DNA of 43,432 nt from CAZPMO01 sp964587515 (GCA_964587515.1 CAZPMO010000019.1:1-43432); one strand, 5' to 3'. Counted from the stretch's first letter, positions 32,419 to 42,217 are shown. Translations and numbers: made by a program. The notes: generated from the sequence alone by a model not told the origin.

Positions 32419-33309
32419 TCAGTCCGGCCAGCGGCGGTGAAGCCAGAGCCATTGCTCGGGCCGTTCGCGAATCCAGCCCTCGAGCAAGGTATTGATGCGT
32501 TCCATCGCGGTGTGCACGTCGCGGGCGCGATCGCCGCTCGCGGGGAGTTCCATCGGCGGCAGGAACGTGACCCGGAAGCGACAGCCCCGGAGCCGCTCCA
32601 GTCGGGTCGGGATCACGACGCAACCGAACTTCAGGCCGAGTTGCGCCACCGCCGGAGCGGTCATGGCGTCGCGGCCGAAGAACGGCACCGCGATGCCGTC
32701 GTTCATCTTCTGGTCCACCAGCATGCCGACCTCGCCGCCATGTTTGAGAATGTCGATCGCCATGCGCGCGCCTTGCGTGCCCTTGGGAATTTGTTTTTCG
32801 GTGGGCAACCGGCGCAGGCGGAACAGCACGCGATCCACCAGCGGGTTGCTGGGCGCGCGATAGACTTGGGCGTAGCGTACGCCGCAGGCGCCGACGCTGA
32901 GCGCGAACACTTCCCAGTTGGCGAAGTGGCCGGAAAACAGAATGCCCGGCACGCTGTCGGGCCGTACCGCATCGAGATGTTCCGCGCCGACGATCTCGAC
33001 CCGCCCGCCCTTGCCGGCATCACGCGTAATGCGTCCGATATGCGGATATTCACCGGCGACCCGGCCAAGGTTTTCCCACATGGCGTGGACGATTTCGCGG
33101 CGACGTTGCGGAGTGGTTTCGGGCATGGCGCGGGCGATGTTGGACAGTGCGCGCCGCGAGATCGCCAAGCGTGGCCCGATCGTTCGGCCCAGCCATCCGC
33201 CAAGGGCGGAAGCGGCGTTGACCGGCAGGACGGCGAATATCCCCAGAAACAGAAATGCGCCCAGCGCTTCCAGCGGATAGCGGACATAATCTCGTATCAG
33301 CCTACTCAT
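32419..33309 (-). CDS. lpxL: Lipid A biosynthesis acyltransferase (LpxL/HtrB family)
   Basis: Transfers a secondary acyl chain to the Kdo-lipid A precursor at the inner membrane. The 296-residue protein has an N-terminal membrane anchor (LEALGAFLFLGIFAVLPVNAA), the catalytic H-x4-E motif in SGHFANWEV (near residue 126), and LVDQKMNDGIAVPFFGR and RPEQWLWLHRRW, all LpxL-typical. Which acyl chain is used is not readable; LpxM-like specificity is possible. It overlaps lpxK by eight bases at its start. Confidence 0.92.
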   Translation of the reverse strand: MSRLIRDYVRYPLEALGAFLFLGIFAVLPVNAASALGGWLGRTIGPRLAISRRALSNIARAMPETTPQRRREIVHAMWENLGRVAGEYPHIGRITRDAGKGGRVEIVGAEHLDAVRPDSVPGILFSGHFANWEVFALSVGACGVRYAQVYRAPSNPLVDRVLFRLRRLPTEKQIPKGTQGARMAIDILKHGGEVGMLVDQKMNDGIAVPFFGRDAMTAPAVAQLGLKFGCVVIPTRLERLRGCRFRVTFLPPMELPASGDRARDVHTAMERINTLLEGWIRERPEQWLWLHRRWPD

Positions 33310-34300
33310 TTGTCGCGCTTTCCCGGCGATGCGTCACCGGAAGCCGGTCAAGAAATTCATCGAGCAGGTCCGGGTCGCCCCATACCAGCGCCACCTCCAC
33401 GATTTGGACCAGGGCTCGCGCCTCGGGGGGCAGACGCACGGCGTCTTTTTCCGTGGTGACCGGGATGGCTCCGGCAGCCGCGGCTTCCTCGATGATGGCC
33501 CCAACTTCGTGGGCTTGGAAGCGGTGATGGTCGGGCAGGCCATGGGCACCGACCAGCCGGCATCCCATTTCCGTCAACGTGCGAAAAAACTTCTCCGGCC
33601 GCCCGATGCCGGCGAAGGCCACCACATCGCGCCCGGCCAGTGATTGGGCGGTCTCACCGGGCGCCAGCCGCGCCTGGAGGATCGGTAGACGCCCGGCCAG
33701 CCGGTCCGCGACGCCCGTCTCGTCGTCGCCGATCAGCACCGCCGCGTCGGCGCGCGCGCACCCGTCGTCGAGCGTCTCGCGCAACGGGCCCGCCGGCATC
33801 ACCCGCCGGTTTCCAAAACCATAGCCGCCATCGATCACGATCAACGACAGGTCCTTGGCGAGCGTCGGGTTCTGGAAACCGTCATCCATGACGACAATGT
33901 CCGCGCCGCCGGCTGTCGCGGCGCGCGCTCCGGCGGCGCGGTCCCGCGCTATCCAGGTCGGTGCGTGGCGGGCCAGCAGCAACGCCTCGTCACCGATTTG
34001 CGCGGCGCTATGCCGATCGGGATCGACGCGGACCGGCCCTTTGAGGTTTCCCCCATAGCCGCGGCTGAGAAGATGGGGCGATGCGCCTCGCGCGGTCAGG
34101 ATATCGGCGAGCGACATCACCACCGGCGTCTTACCCGCGCCGCCCGCCACGAGATTGCCCACGCAGATCACCGGCGCTGAGGATTTTTCGGGCCGCGCGC
34201 GTCGCCGTCGCAGTCGCCCCATCCGGGAATAGGCGCAGCCCAGGGGGGCCAGCAATTGCGCCGTCCCGCCGTCGCGTTGCCAGAATTCAGGGGCGCGCAT
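33302..34300 (-). CDS. lpxK: Tetraacyldisaccharide 4'-kinase
   Basis: Phosphorylates the 4' position of the lipid A disaccharide at the inner membrane. The 332-residue protein has an N-terminal amphipathic/hydrophobic segment, the P-loop VAGGAGKTPVV (about residues 51-61), LLSRGYGG, and the DDGFQN motif (about 138-143). PVTTEKDAVRL near the C-terminus is also conserved. It overlaps waaA upstream by 14 bases and lpxL downstream by eight, so the three are tightly coupled. Confidence 0.95.
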   Translation of the reverse strand: MRAPEFWQRDGGTAQLLAPLGCAYSRMGRLRRRRARPEKSSAPVICVGNLVAGGAGKTPVVMSLADILTARGASPHLLSRGYGGNLKGPVRVDPDRHSAAQIGDEALLLARHAPTWIARDRAAGARAATAGGADIVVMDDGFQNPTLAKDLSLIVIDGGYGFGNRRVMPAGPLRETLDDGCARADAAVLIGDDETGVADRLAGRLPILQARLAPGETAQSLAGRDVVAFAGIGRPEKFFRTLTEMGCRLVGAHGLPDHHRFQAHEVGAIIEEAAAAGAIPVTTEKDAVRLPPEARALVQIVEVALVWGDPDLLDEFLDRLPVTHRRESATNE

Positions 34301-35588
34301 GTTCGCGCCGGGCGTCGGAGCCGGTCGAGGCGTCTATATAAGGAGTGATTTCACCGACGATCGCGTCGAGGATCGCGGCCTTGGTGGTGGCGATGCGCCG
34401 CGCCGCGCTGGCCCGGCTGTCATGTTCGTGGGCGTCGTCGAGCAGCCGTCCGACCTCGGCGGCGATCGCATCGGCGCCCGCGACTTCGGCGGTGGCGCCT
34501 GCGGCCGTCATCTCGTCGACGATCGCGGAGAAATTGTGCATGTGTGGGCCGTGGATCACCGGGCAGCCCAGGTTGGCGGCTTCCAGCAGGTTCTGTCCGC
34601 CATGCGGCACCAGCGATCCGCCGACGAACGCGACGCGGGCCAGGCGGTAGAACAGGCCAAGCTCGCCCATGCTGTCGGCGACATAGAATTCGGTCGACGA
34701 GGCCGGCGTCTCGCCGGCCGAGCGGAGACCCACCGCCGATCCCTGTTGGCGCAGTTCGGTCGCGATTTCGGGGCCGCGCACCGGATGGCGCGGCACGATA
34801 ATCGCCAGCGCGTCGGGATGGGTCTTTTCGACGATGCGGTGGGCCGCCGCGATCACCGGTTCCTCGCCGGGATGGGTGCTGGCAGCGAGCCACGTCGGAC
34901 GGCCGTTGATGATCTCGTTCAGCATCGACAGGGCGTCATCGTCGGCGGGCAGCGGAGAAGATGAGAATTTCAGGTTTCCCAGACACTTGACCTGTGTCGC
35001 GCCGAGTCCCGAAAGTCTCTCGGCATCGATCTGGGATTGCGCGAGACAAAGCCCGAAATTGCCCAGCAATCGCCTGATCGTGCCCGGTGCGCGCCGCCAG
35101 CCGGCGAAGGATTTCGGCGAAATGCGGGCGTTCACCAGCACCGCAGGGATTTTTCGGCGGCCGATCTCGAGCAGCATGTTGGGCCAGAATTCCGACTCGA
35201 TCCACAACACCGAATCGGGGCGCCAATGGTCGAGGAAACGCCGAACCCAGGTGGCGCGGTCGAGCGGCACATATTGATGAAACGCGCGATCCGGCAGGCG
35301 CGCGTCCAGGATGCGCGCCGAGGTCACGGTTCCGGTGGTCATCAACACGCTGATTTCCGGATCCCTCGCGATGATCCGTCGCACCAGTTCCATGACCGAC
35401 AGCGATTCACCGACGCTGGCCGCGTGAATCCAGACAAGCCGGCCCGACGGTCGCGGTCGCGATGTCTCGCCGTGTCGCTCGCCCAGCCGGGCGGCGTCTT
35501 CCTTGCCGCTGCGCGCGCGGCGCATGAGATAACGATTCGCGAACGGCCCCAGAACCGTGCTTAGCGCCCGATAGAGCAGCAGGCTCAC
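34287..35588 (-). CDS. waaA: 3-deoxy-D-manno-octulosonic acid transferase
   Basis: Adds Kdo residues to lipid IVA on the cytoplasmic face of the inner membrane. A 433-residue GT30 glycosyltransferase. The N-terminal glycosyltransferase domain includes WIHAASVGESLSV with the catalytic Glu, and LWIESEFWPN; the C-terminal nucleotide-sugar domain shows VFVGGSLVPHGGQNLLEAA-type residues (GGSLVPHGGQNLLEAANLG) and HGPHMHNF. The start overlaps the acyltransferase gene upstream by four bases. Whether it adds one or two Kdo is not readable. Confidence 0.95.
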   Translation of the reverse strand: MSLLLYRALSTVLGPFANRYLMRRARSGKEDAARLGERHGETSRPRPSGRLVWIHAASVGESLSVMELVRRIIARDPEISVLMTTGTVTSARILDARLPDRAFHQYVPLDRATWVRRFLDHWRPDSVLWIESEFWPNMLLEIGRRKIPAVLVNARISPKSFAGWRRAPGTIRRLLGNFGLCLAQSQIDAERLSGLGATQVKCLGNLKFSSSPLPADDDALSMLNEIINGRPTWLAASTHPGEEPVIAAAHRIVEKTHPDALAIIVPRHPVRGPEIATELRQQGSAVGLRSAGETPASSTEFYVADSMGELGLFYRLARVAFVGGSLVPHGGQNLLEAANLGCPVIHGPHMHNFSAIVDEMTAAGATAEVAGADAIAAEVGRLLDDAHEHDSRASAARRIATTKAAILDAIVGEITPYIDASTGSDARREHARP

Positions 35589-36349
35589 GAACGGTCCTCC
35601 AGGGGTCGCATGCCGCTTGTATCCCGGGTCTTGTCGTTCGGGGAGTCGCCCGCGACCGGCGCCGCCTCGATGGGAGGCAGTCCGAAACCGACATCGAGTT
35701 CGCGCGTCATCTCGTTGAGGCTGGTTTCCAGCTTGTGACGGGCGCGTTCAACGGCGATTTCGTCGTTGTCGTCCGGCGGCTCAATCATGTCGCCAACGCG
35801 GATAATGCCGCGCGAGAAGGGAAGCGCGAGGATGAACCGGTCCCAGCTTCGGAATACCCGCCGCCGCGACGCCGAGTAGGTCACTGGCACGATGGGAACG
35901 CGCGCCAGGCTCGCCGCCCGGATGACGCCCGCGCCCACCCGCATACGTGGTCCGCGCGGCCCATCGGGCGTAATGCCGATATATTCGCCGGCCTCCAGCG
36001 CCCGCAGCATGCCGCGCAACGCCGCGCGCCCGCCCTTCGACGACGAACCGGTGATGGTGCCGATTCCCAGCCGCGCGATGGTCTCGGCGATCAGGCGACC
36101 GTCGCGATGGCGCGAAATAAGGATGCTCATGGGCGCGTCATAGGGCCATGCCTGGGGAATCATCAGCAACCGACCGTGCCAGAAGCATGCGATGAACGGT
36201 TTGCGCGCGCGCACGAAGTCTTCCACCGCCGCGGTGTTTTCCACCGACCAGCGACCCGTGCGCCAGACCAGGCGGATATAGCGCGCGGCGCACCATGTCA
36301 CCACGGCGCGGACCACCGGCTTGCGCATCATGTCGCTGACCGTGGCCAT
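35585..36349 (-). CDS. DUF374 lysophospholipid acyltransferase-like protein
   Basis: A 254-residue protein of the DUF374 group, placed between msbA and waaA in many alphaproteobacteria. The acyltransferase-like core is seen in FIACFWHGRLLMIP, SRHRDGRLIAETIARLG, GSSSKGGRAALRGML and ITPDGPRGPRMRVG. It likely acts in lipid A or phospholipid acylation at the inner membrane, though no reaction is proven for the group from what I know. The start at 36349 (MATVSDMMRKP) has GGAG upstream and lies two bases after the msbA stop. The proline/Asp-rich C-terminal tail of about 30 residues looks disordered. Confidence 0.85.
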   Translation of the reverse strand: MATVSDMMRKPVVRAVVTWCAARYIRLVWRTGRWSVENTAAVEDFVRARKPFIACFWHGRLLMIPQAWPYDAPMSILISRHRDGRLIAETIARLGIGTITGSSSKGGRAALRGMLRALEAGEYIGITPDGPRGPRMRVGAGVIRAASLARVPIVPVTYSASRRRVFRSWDRFILALPFSRGIIRVGDMIEPPDDNDEIAVERARHKLETSLNEMTRELDVGFGLPPIEAAPVAGDSPNDKTRDTSGMRPLEDRS

Positions 36350-36351
36350 GC

Positions 36352-38175
36352 TCAGCCCGCTCCGCTCGCGGCGCGGGCCGGCGCGTCGTCGGTATCCGCG
36401 AATTGCAAGGCGTAGAGCCGCGCATAGGCGCCCTTGCCGGCGATCAGCTCTGCATGGCTGCCCGATTCGACGATACGCCCGCCATCCATCACGCAAATGC
36501 GGTCGGCATCGACAACCGTCGACAGGCGGTGCGCGATGACCAGCGTCGTGCGCCCTTGCTTGAGACGGGCCAGCGCCGCCTGGACATGCCGTTCGGATTC
36601 GGTGTCGAGCGCCGAGGTCGCTTCATCGAGCAGCAGGATAGGCGCGTCCTTCAGCATGGCGCGCGCGATCGCGAGACGCTGACGCTGGCCGCCCGAAAGA
36701 TTGAGTCCGCGCCCGCCGACATGGGTATCGTAGCCCTGGGGCAGCGCCTCGATAAAATCATGGGCGCCGGCATTGCGCGCCGCCTCGACGATCTCGTCCT
36801 CGCTCGCGCCGGGCCGTCCATAGGCGATATTGGCCCGCACGGTGTCGTCGAACAGGGTGATTTCCTGGCTGACCAGCGCGATCGCGGCCCGCAGCGAGGG
36901 GGTCGTGACATCGCGCACATCGACGCCGTCGATGCGTATCGCGCCTTCGTCCACGTCATAGAAGCGCGGGATCAGGTTCAGGACGGTCGATTTGCCGGCG
37001 CCCGATGGACCCACCAGCGCCACCGTCTCTCCCGCCGGAATGTCGAGTGCGATGCCGTCGAGCGCCGAAATATCGTCGACATAGCCGAACCGCACCGCGT
37101 CGAGCGAAATGGCGCCGCCGGAGACGGCCAGCGGCCGCGCGTCCGGCCGGTCGACGATCTCGGGATTCACGTCCAGCATGAAGAATACGCGCTGCGCCGC
37201 GGCCAGGCCTTCCTGGAGATTGGCGTTGAGATTGGCGATGTTCTTCAGTGGCTGATAGGCCAGCAGCATCGCGGTGATGAAGGAGAAGAAGGTGCCCGCC
37301 GTGGTCGCGCCCGCAACCACCTGCGAGCCGCCGTAGAAGATCACCGCCGCGACCGCGATGCCGCCCAGCGTCTCCATCACCGGCCGGTTGATCGAACGCA
37401 CCTTGGCGGCCTTCCAGATCAGGGCGAAGATGCTCTCGATGATGCGGTCGGCGCGCGTCGTCTCATAGCCCTCCATGCCGTAAGCCTTGACCACGCGGGC
37501 GCCCTGAAAGGTCTCGTCGAGCAGGGTCGTGAGCTCCGCCATCTGGACCTGCGTGTCGGCGGAGACGCGGCGCATGCGCTTGCCGATTCGCACGATCGGC
37601 CAAATCGCGAGCGGGAACACCACGAACGCGACCAGCGCCAGCGGCCAGTCCTGATAGAACATAAGTGCGACCAGGAAGGTGAGCGTCAGCGCGTCCTTCA
37701 CCAGACCGGTCAGCGATCGCGCAACCGTATGGCGCAGCAAATTCGCGTCGTTGGTAAAACGCGAGATCAGCTTGCCGGTGGAGTTACGGCCGAAGAAGGC
37801 GAGATCGGCGTGAATCAGCTTCGAGAACATGCCGCTTTGCAGAAGGGCGACGATGCGCTGGCCGACGAACTCCATCTGCACGGCCTCTAAATAGCCCGCG
37901 CCACCCTTGAGGAGCGCCAGCACCAGCACCGCCGCCGGAATCACATAAAGCAATGAGGTGTCCTTGTTGATGAACACCTCGTCCAGCACCGGTTTCACCA
38001 GCCAGGCGTTGGCCGCGCTTGCCGCCGCGACGATCGCCATGCAGACCACGGCAACCGCCAGCCGCGAGAAATGCGGGCGGACATAATCGCGCACCAGCCG
38101 GCGCACCAGCGTGCCGGTCGGCTGATGGCCGATGACGGCTTCGGTGACCTGCTCGCCGGTCACGGCTTTCCCCAT
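36352..38175 (-). CDS. msbA: Lipid A export ABC transporter MsbA-like (permease and ATPase fused)
   Basis: A 607-residue half-transporter that flips lipid A across the inner membrane as a homodimer. Six membrane helices occupy about residues 35-315, followed by the ATPase: Walker A GPSGAGKST (about residue 387), Q-loop VSQEITLFDD, signature LNLSGGQRQR, Walker B ILLLDEATSALD and H-loop VIAHRLSTV. Its place before the acyltransferase, waaA and lpxK supports the lipid A role over a general drug exporter. A short Ala-rich tail ends the protein. Confidence 0.93.
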   Translation of the reverse strand: MGKAVTGEQVTEAVIGHQPTGTLVRRLVRDYVRPHFSRLAVAVVCMAIVAAASAANAWLVKPVLDEVFINKDTSLLYVIPAAVLVLALLKGGAGYLEAVQMEFVGQRIVALLQSGMFSKLIHADLAFFGRNSTGKLISRFTNDANLLRHTVARSLTGLVKDALTLTFLVALMFYQDWPLALVAFVVFPLAIWPIVRIGKRMRRVSADTQVQMAELTTLLDETFQGARVVKAYGMEGYETTRADRIIESIFALIWKAAKVRSINRPVMETLGGIAVAAVIFYGGSQVVAGATTAGTFFSFITAMLLAYQPLKNIANLNANLQEGLAAAQRVFFMLDVNPEIVDRPDARPLAVSGGAISLDAVRFGYVDDISALDGIALDIPAGETVALVGPSGAGKSTVLNLIPRFYDVDEGAIRIDGVDVRDVTTPSLRAAIALVSQEITLFDDTVRANIAYGRPGASEDEIVEAARNAGAHDFIEALPQGYDTHVGGRGLNLSGGQRQRLAIARAMLKDAPILLLDEATSALDTESERHVQAALARLKQGRTTLVIAHRLSTVVDADRICVMDGGRIVESGSHAELIAGKGAYARLYALQFADTDDAPARAASGAG

Positions 38176-38220
38176 GTTTTGTTCAGGCGCCTTGCGAATT
38201 ACACGAAAATAACACGCGCG

Positions 38221-39624
38221 TCATGCGCGGCCAATCACTCCGGCGGCGGTCTCGGCGGCGACGAGGCCGAGCAGGAACGCCTTGATCAGCCCCCCCACAT
38301 AGCCGGCGCGCGGCCCGCCCTCCATCCCGCCCGCTGTCGAACCGGCGGCGTAAAGGCCGGGGATTGGCGCGTCGTCGGAATTCAAGACGCGCGCCGCGCC
38401 GTCGACGGCGACGCCGCCCATGGTCACCGTGATGCCGGCGCAGAGCGGAATTGCCCGGAATGGCGGACGCAGGATGGGCTTCGCCTCCATAGGCGCATTG
38501 GAGCGGTGTGGGTCCAACCCGTCGAGTGCGCCGTTTTCCACGGCCGTGTTGTATGCCGCGACCGTATGGGCGAGCGCCGCGCCGTCGAGACCGGCCAGCA
38601 CCGCGAGTTCCTCGAGACTTTCCGCCTCCAGAATCGTTCCGCCCGCCTCGGCGAGGTTCGGGTTGGGCGGCACGATGTCGGCATCCTTCGCGTCCTCCCA
38701 GGCCGGCGCATCGAATACCGCGACCGCGCCCAGCGGATCGTCGAGCCTGGCGATTTCATTGGCCATGAAGATACCGCCGAGTCCCTCGTCGGCGAAACGG
38801 CGCGCCCCGGCGTCGACAACGACCGCGCCCGCGCACAGCGCATCGAGTTGCGGATAAGGCCACAGGCCTTCATCGGTCATCGCGTCGCGCGACAGGATGT
38901 GGCCGTAGAACATGTCGAGCCCGACCAACGCCGCGCCGGCCTGTTCGGCCATGCGCAGCCCGTCGCCGATGCCGGTCTCCACATTGCGTTGGCGAATGCG
39001 GTCGGGATGCCGCGTGATGTGGCGGCCGACCGGTTCGCGCCCCGCCTGAAACCCGCCGTCGGCCAATACAACCCCATGGGTATCAAGCCGCTCATCGCCC
39101 GGCGACCCGACGGCGTCCACGCCTATGCACGCCCCATCCTCCATCACCAGCGATACGGCTTCGGTGCCCGTCATCATGGTGCCGCCGGCCGCTTCAAAGC
39201 GGCGGCGCAACTCTTTCAGGAACAGGTTCGGCCCGCTGTTCTCCCAGTCCAGCCCGGCGCGCATCTCGCGGCCCGGCGCCAGCATGGGCGGTCCCTCGAA
39301 GCGATGCGGCGCGTCGGTGAACTCGGCGCCGTGCGCTCTCATCCAGGCGAGTGTGGCCGCGGCGTTGTCCGCGAAACTTCGCGCAAGATCCTCGCGCGCG
39401 GTGCCGCCGGCGGCGGTCTGGATCGCATCGTAGAGGGTGTCCGGCGGCGTTTCCGGATCCAGATAGGCCACGTGCGTGACTCCGGTGCAGACCCGCGAGT
39501 TGCACATGTAATGCTCGCCCGCGCCACGTTCGAGGACGGCCGTATCGAGGCCCAGCTCGACGGCGCGGACCGCAGCCGTCAGTCCGGCGAATCCGCCGCC
39601 GACGACGATCAGATCGAAACTCAT
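38221..39624 (-). CDS. FAD-dependent oxidoreductase (fumarate reductase/tricarballylate dehydrogenase-like)
   Basis: A 467-residue soluble flavoprotein of the FAD_binding_2 family. The N-terminal dinucleotide motif is LIVVGGGFAGLTAAVRAVELG with VLERG (residues 4-33); the C-terminal FAD motif is IPGLYAAGSTAGGMEGG (about 427-443). The middle holds the substrate-cap region. No signal peptide, haem site or Fe-S partner is seen, so a respiratory fumarate reductase is unlikely; relatives include TcuA and 3-ketosteroid dehydrogenases. The start at 39624 has GGGAGGTGGGG upstream. It lies beside a hydrolase in the same direction and may share its pathway. Confidence 0.82.
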   Translation of the reverse strand: MSFDLIVVGGGFAGLTAAVRAVELGLDTAVLERGAGEHYMCNSRVCTGVTHVAYLDPETPPDTLYDAIQTAAGGTAREDLARSFADNAAATLAWMRAHGAEFTDAPHRFEGPPMLAPGREMRAGLDWENSGPNLFLKELRRRFEAAGGTMMTGTEAVSLVMEDGACIGVDAVGSPGDERLDTHGVVLADGGFQAGREPVGRHITRHPDRIRQRNVETGIGDGLRMAEQAGAALVGLDMFYGHILSRDAMTDEGLWPYPQLDALCAGAVVVDAGARRFADEGLGGIFMANEIARLDDPLGAVAVFDAPAWEDAKDADIVPPNPNLAEAGGTILEAESLEELAVLAGLDGAALAHTVAAYNTAVENGALDGLDPHRSNAPMEAKPILRPPFRAIPLCAGITVTMGGVAVDGAARVLNSDDAPIPGLYAAGSTAGGMEGGPRAGYVGGLIKAFLLGLVAAETAAGVIGRA

Positions 39625-39660
39625 CCCGGCCCCACCTCCCATTTTTTTTTTGAGACTATC

Positions 39661-40713
39661 CTAAAGTCGGCGAGCCATGAAATCGGCCATCGCCGGGCGG
39701 ACGATGTGCGCGCGGTCGTGGCAACAATGGATGCTGTCGTCCCAGATCAGGGTCTCGACCTCGGTGTCCAGCTTCTCCAGCAACATGGTCGCGTTCTCGG
39801 CCGGGGTAATGCCGTCGCGGCCGCCGTGGACGACCAGGGTCGGGCATCGGACCTTAGGCGCGTAATCGTCGAGATCGATATGCGCGTAAAACGCGCGGGC
39901 CTCGTCCAGCGTGCGGCTGCCGGAGACAAACATAAATCCTTCCAGCGTGTGCGACGGCACATCGGCCAGATTGCGCAGATGATACATCACGCCCCAGGCC
40001 ACTAGCGCCTTGATGCGGTCGTCCATCGCGGCGGTCTTCGGACCATAAAAGCCGCCCATGCTGCGCCCGATCAGGCCGATCCGGCCGTGGTCGATATCGG
40101 ACCGGGATTCCAGATAGTCGACGACCGTGATCACCGCCCGTTCGAAATCCGGGCGCCACAACATTTCGAACACCGTCTCGCCCTGTCCCGGCCCGTCGAA
40201 GGCGAGCGTCGCGAGGCCGCGCCGGATGCAGTGCTCGTTGACGGTGAGGTAGTCCTCCTTGGTGGTGTCGAGCCCGCCCATGAGGATCACGCAGGGCGGG
40301 CGCACCACACCGCGCGGCGCCCGGAAATAGGCGCCCATCCGGATATTCTCAAACGGGATCTCGACGCGCTCGAACGGTTCCTCGAACAACGGGGCCGCGC
40401 GCGCGAAGGCCGCGACTTTTTTGTCGTGAATTTTTTTCTTGAGCGCGAGATCGTCGTAAAGCAGGTACTGACCGTAATGGTGATAAAGGGCGGCGCGCGC
40501 GAATTCACCGGCGGCGGTCGCGGTCGCGCCTTGTGACAGCGCCGCTTCGGCGCGCTGCTCCGCCGCGTCTCCATGCCGCGACCATGTCTCCGGCCATGAT
40601 TTCCAGTCCGCCGCTTCGGCCCGGATATCCATCAGATCGCGGTAATGAACGCCGTCCGCCAAAAAGCGGTGCACGCCCAGGTCGATCGCGCTTTCGACAA
40701 TGGCCTTCGTCAT
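39661..40713 (-). CDS. Alpha/beta hydrolase, 2,6-dihydroxypseudooxynicotine hydrolase-like
   Basis: A 350-residue hydrolase with a helical N-terminal domain (about residues 1-130, RAALYHHYGQYLLYDD) and a C-terminal alpha/beta fold. The nucleophile elbow is GRSMGGFYG (Ser near residue 218), the acid Asp is probably in HGGRDGITP, and the His in HCCHDRAH. MGGLDTTKED is the family oxyanion-hole stretch. The layout resembles the C-C bond hydrolase of nicotine catabolism and FrsA-like esterases. The start at 40713 has GAGGA upstream. The true substrate is unknown. Confidence 0.8.
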   Translation of the reverse strand: MTKAIVESAIDLGVHRFLADGVHYRDLMDIRAEAADWKSWPETWSRHGDAAEQRAEAALSQGATATAAGEFARAALYHHYGQYLLYDDLALKKKIHDKKVAAFARAAPLFEEPFERVEIPFENIRMGAYFRAPRGVVRPPCVILMGGLDTTKEDYLTVNEHCIRRGLATLAFDGPGQGETVFEMLWRPDFERAVITVVDYLESRSDIDHGRIGLIGRSMGGFYGPKTAAMDDRIKALVAWGVMYHLRNLADVPSHTLEGFMFVSGSRTLDEARAFYAHIDLDDYAPKVRCPTLVVHGGRDGITPAENATMLLEKLDTEVETLIWDDSIHCCHDRAHIVRPAMADFMARRL

Positions 40714-40808
40714 TCCTCGCCGCCCCGCTCGATGATTCGGGAGAAGTCTATGTTTCGAGGTCGGGCGTGTCTATCCAGGCGTGGCGACGGGAACCCCAAG
40801 CCCGCCGA

Positions 40809-42155
40809 TCACAGCCCGGCGATGGTCATGCCGTCGATGCGCAACGTGGGCGCGTCGACGCCGAACCGGAATTCCAGGTCGTCGGCGGGCGTGAGGTTCG
40901 CGAACATGTCCTTGAGATTGCCGGCGACGGTCAGTTCGCTGACCGGATAGGCGATCTCGCCGTTCTCGATCCAGAAGCCGGTCGCCCCCCGGCTGTAATC
41001 GCCGGTCACCGTGCTGACCCCCATGCCGATCAACTCGGTGATGTAGAGCCCGCTCTTGATATCGGCCATCAGTTCGGCGGGCGATACCTTGCCGGCCTCC
41101 ATATAGAGATTGGTGGTCGCCGGGCCGGGCGGCGACGCGGTGCCGCGCGAAGCGTTGCCGGTGGTTTTCAGGCCGAGCTGGCGGGCCGAGGAAAGATCGA
41201 GGATCCAGGTGGTGAGCTTGCCGTCCTCGATAAGGTTGCGGCGCGCGTTCGGAATTCCTTCTCCGTCGAACGGTTTGGAGCGCAATCCGCGGCGGCGGTG
41301 CGGGTCGTCGACGATGGTGATGCCCGACGCGAAGATCTGTTCGCCCATGGAATCCTTCAGGAACGATGTGCCGCGCCCGATCGCCGAGCCGTTGATGGCG
41401 CCCGAGAGATGACGCACCATCCCGCTCGAGATGCGCGGGTCATAAACCACCGGGATCTGGGCGGTCTCGACCTTGCGCGCGTTCAGGCGGCGCACCGCGC
41501 GTTCGCCGGCGCCGCGGCCGATTTCCTCGGCCGATCTCAAATCCGCGCCATAGACAGCGGTGTCGTAGTCATAGTCGCGCTCCATCTCGGTGCCTTCGCC
41601 GGCCAGCACCGAGGCCGAGACGCTCTGCGAGGACATGGAATAGCTGCGCGCGAAGCCGTTGGTGGCGGCCATCGCCACGGTCGATGTGCTCCATCCCGCT
41701 TCGGCGCCTTCGGAATTGGTCACGCCCTCGACCGCGCGCGCCGCGTCCTCGGCGCGCCGCGCCATGTCGACCAGCGCCTCCGCCGTGGGCTCGGCGGGAT
41801 CGCAAATATCGAGGTCGGGCGCGTCGCCGGTGATGATCTGTTCGGGGTCGGCGATGCCGCAGAACGGGTCCTCGGGCGCGATGCGCGCCATCGCGACGGC
41901 GCGCTCCACAAGCTCGTCCAGCGTGGCGGGATCGAAATCGGTCGAGGATACGATGGCCTGGCGCTTGCCGATGAAGACCCGCAGACCCAGGTCGCGGCCC
42001 TCGGCGCGCTCCAGCTTCTCGGACTGACCCAGCCGCTGGGCAATGGCCAGCGAGGCGCCCTCGAAAAACACCGAATCCGCCGTGTCGGCGCCGGCTTTCC
42101 TGGCGCGCGCGAGCAGATCATCCAACAGATCGAGCGGTTCGGTGACGGTGGTCAT
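40809..42155 (-). CDS. pmbA: TldD/PmbA family protein (PmbA)
   Basis: A 448-residue member of the TldD/PmbA pair, which together form a protease that matures peptide antibiotics such as microcin B17 and degrades antitoxin CcdA in E. coli. The HExxxH zinc motif of TldD is not seen, so this is the PmbA (TldE) partner. Family marks are ERAEGRDLGLRVFIGKRQA, VVYDPRISSGMVRHLSGAINGSA and GVSTVTGDYSRGATGFWIENGEI near residues 394-416. The start at 42155 has AAGGAG upstream. tldD is not in the window. Confidence 0.93.
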   Translation of the reverse strand: MTTVTEPLDLLDDLLARARKAGADTADSVFFEGASLAIAQRLGQSEKLERAEGRDLGLRVFIGKRQAIVSSTDFDPATLDELVERAVAMARIAPEDPFCGIADPEQIITGDAPDLDICDPAEPTAEALVDMARRAEDAARAVEGVTNSEGAEAGWSTSTVAMAATNGFARSYSMSSQSVSASVLAGEGTEMERDYDYDTAVYGADLRSAEEIGRGAGERAVRRLNARKVETAQIPVVYDPRISSGMVRHLSGAINGSAIGRGTSFLKDSMGEQIFASGITIVDDPHRRRGLRSKPFDGEGIPNARRNLIEDGKLTTWILDLSSARQLGLKTTGNASRGTASPPGPATTNLYMEAGKVSPAELMADIKSGLYITELIGMGVSTVTGDYSRGATGFWIENGEIAYPVSELTVAGNLKDMFANLTPADDLEFRFGVDAPTLRIDGMTIAGL

Positions 42156-42217
42156 GGCGGCTCCTTGGGGTTGCCCGACTTTATATAGGGTGTGGAGCGC
42201 GGCGTTGCGACCGCGCG

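Noticed and set aside
36403..40005. Long + strand frames (495 and 644 codons) opposite msbA, the FAD oxidoreductase and the hydrolase
   Set aside because: Arg/His/Asp-rich antisense frames; real domains are all on the minus strand.
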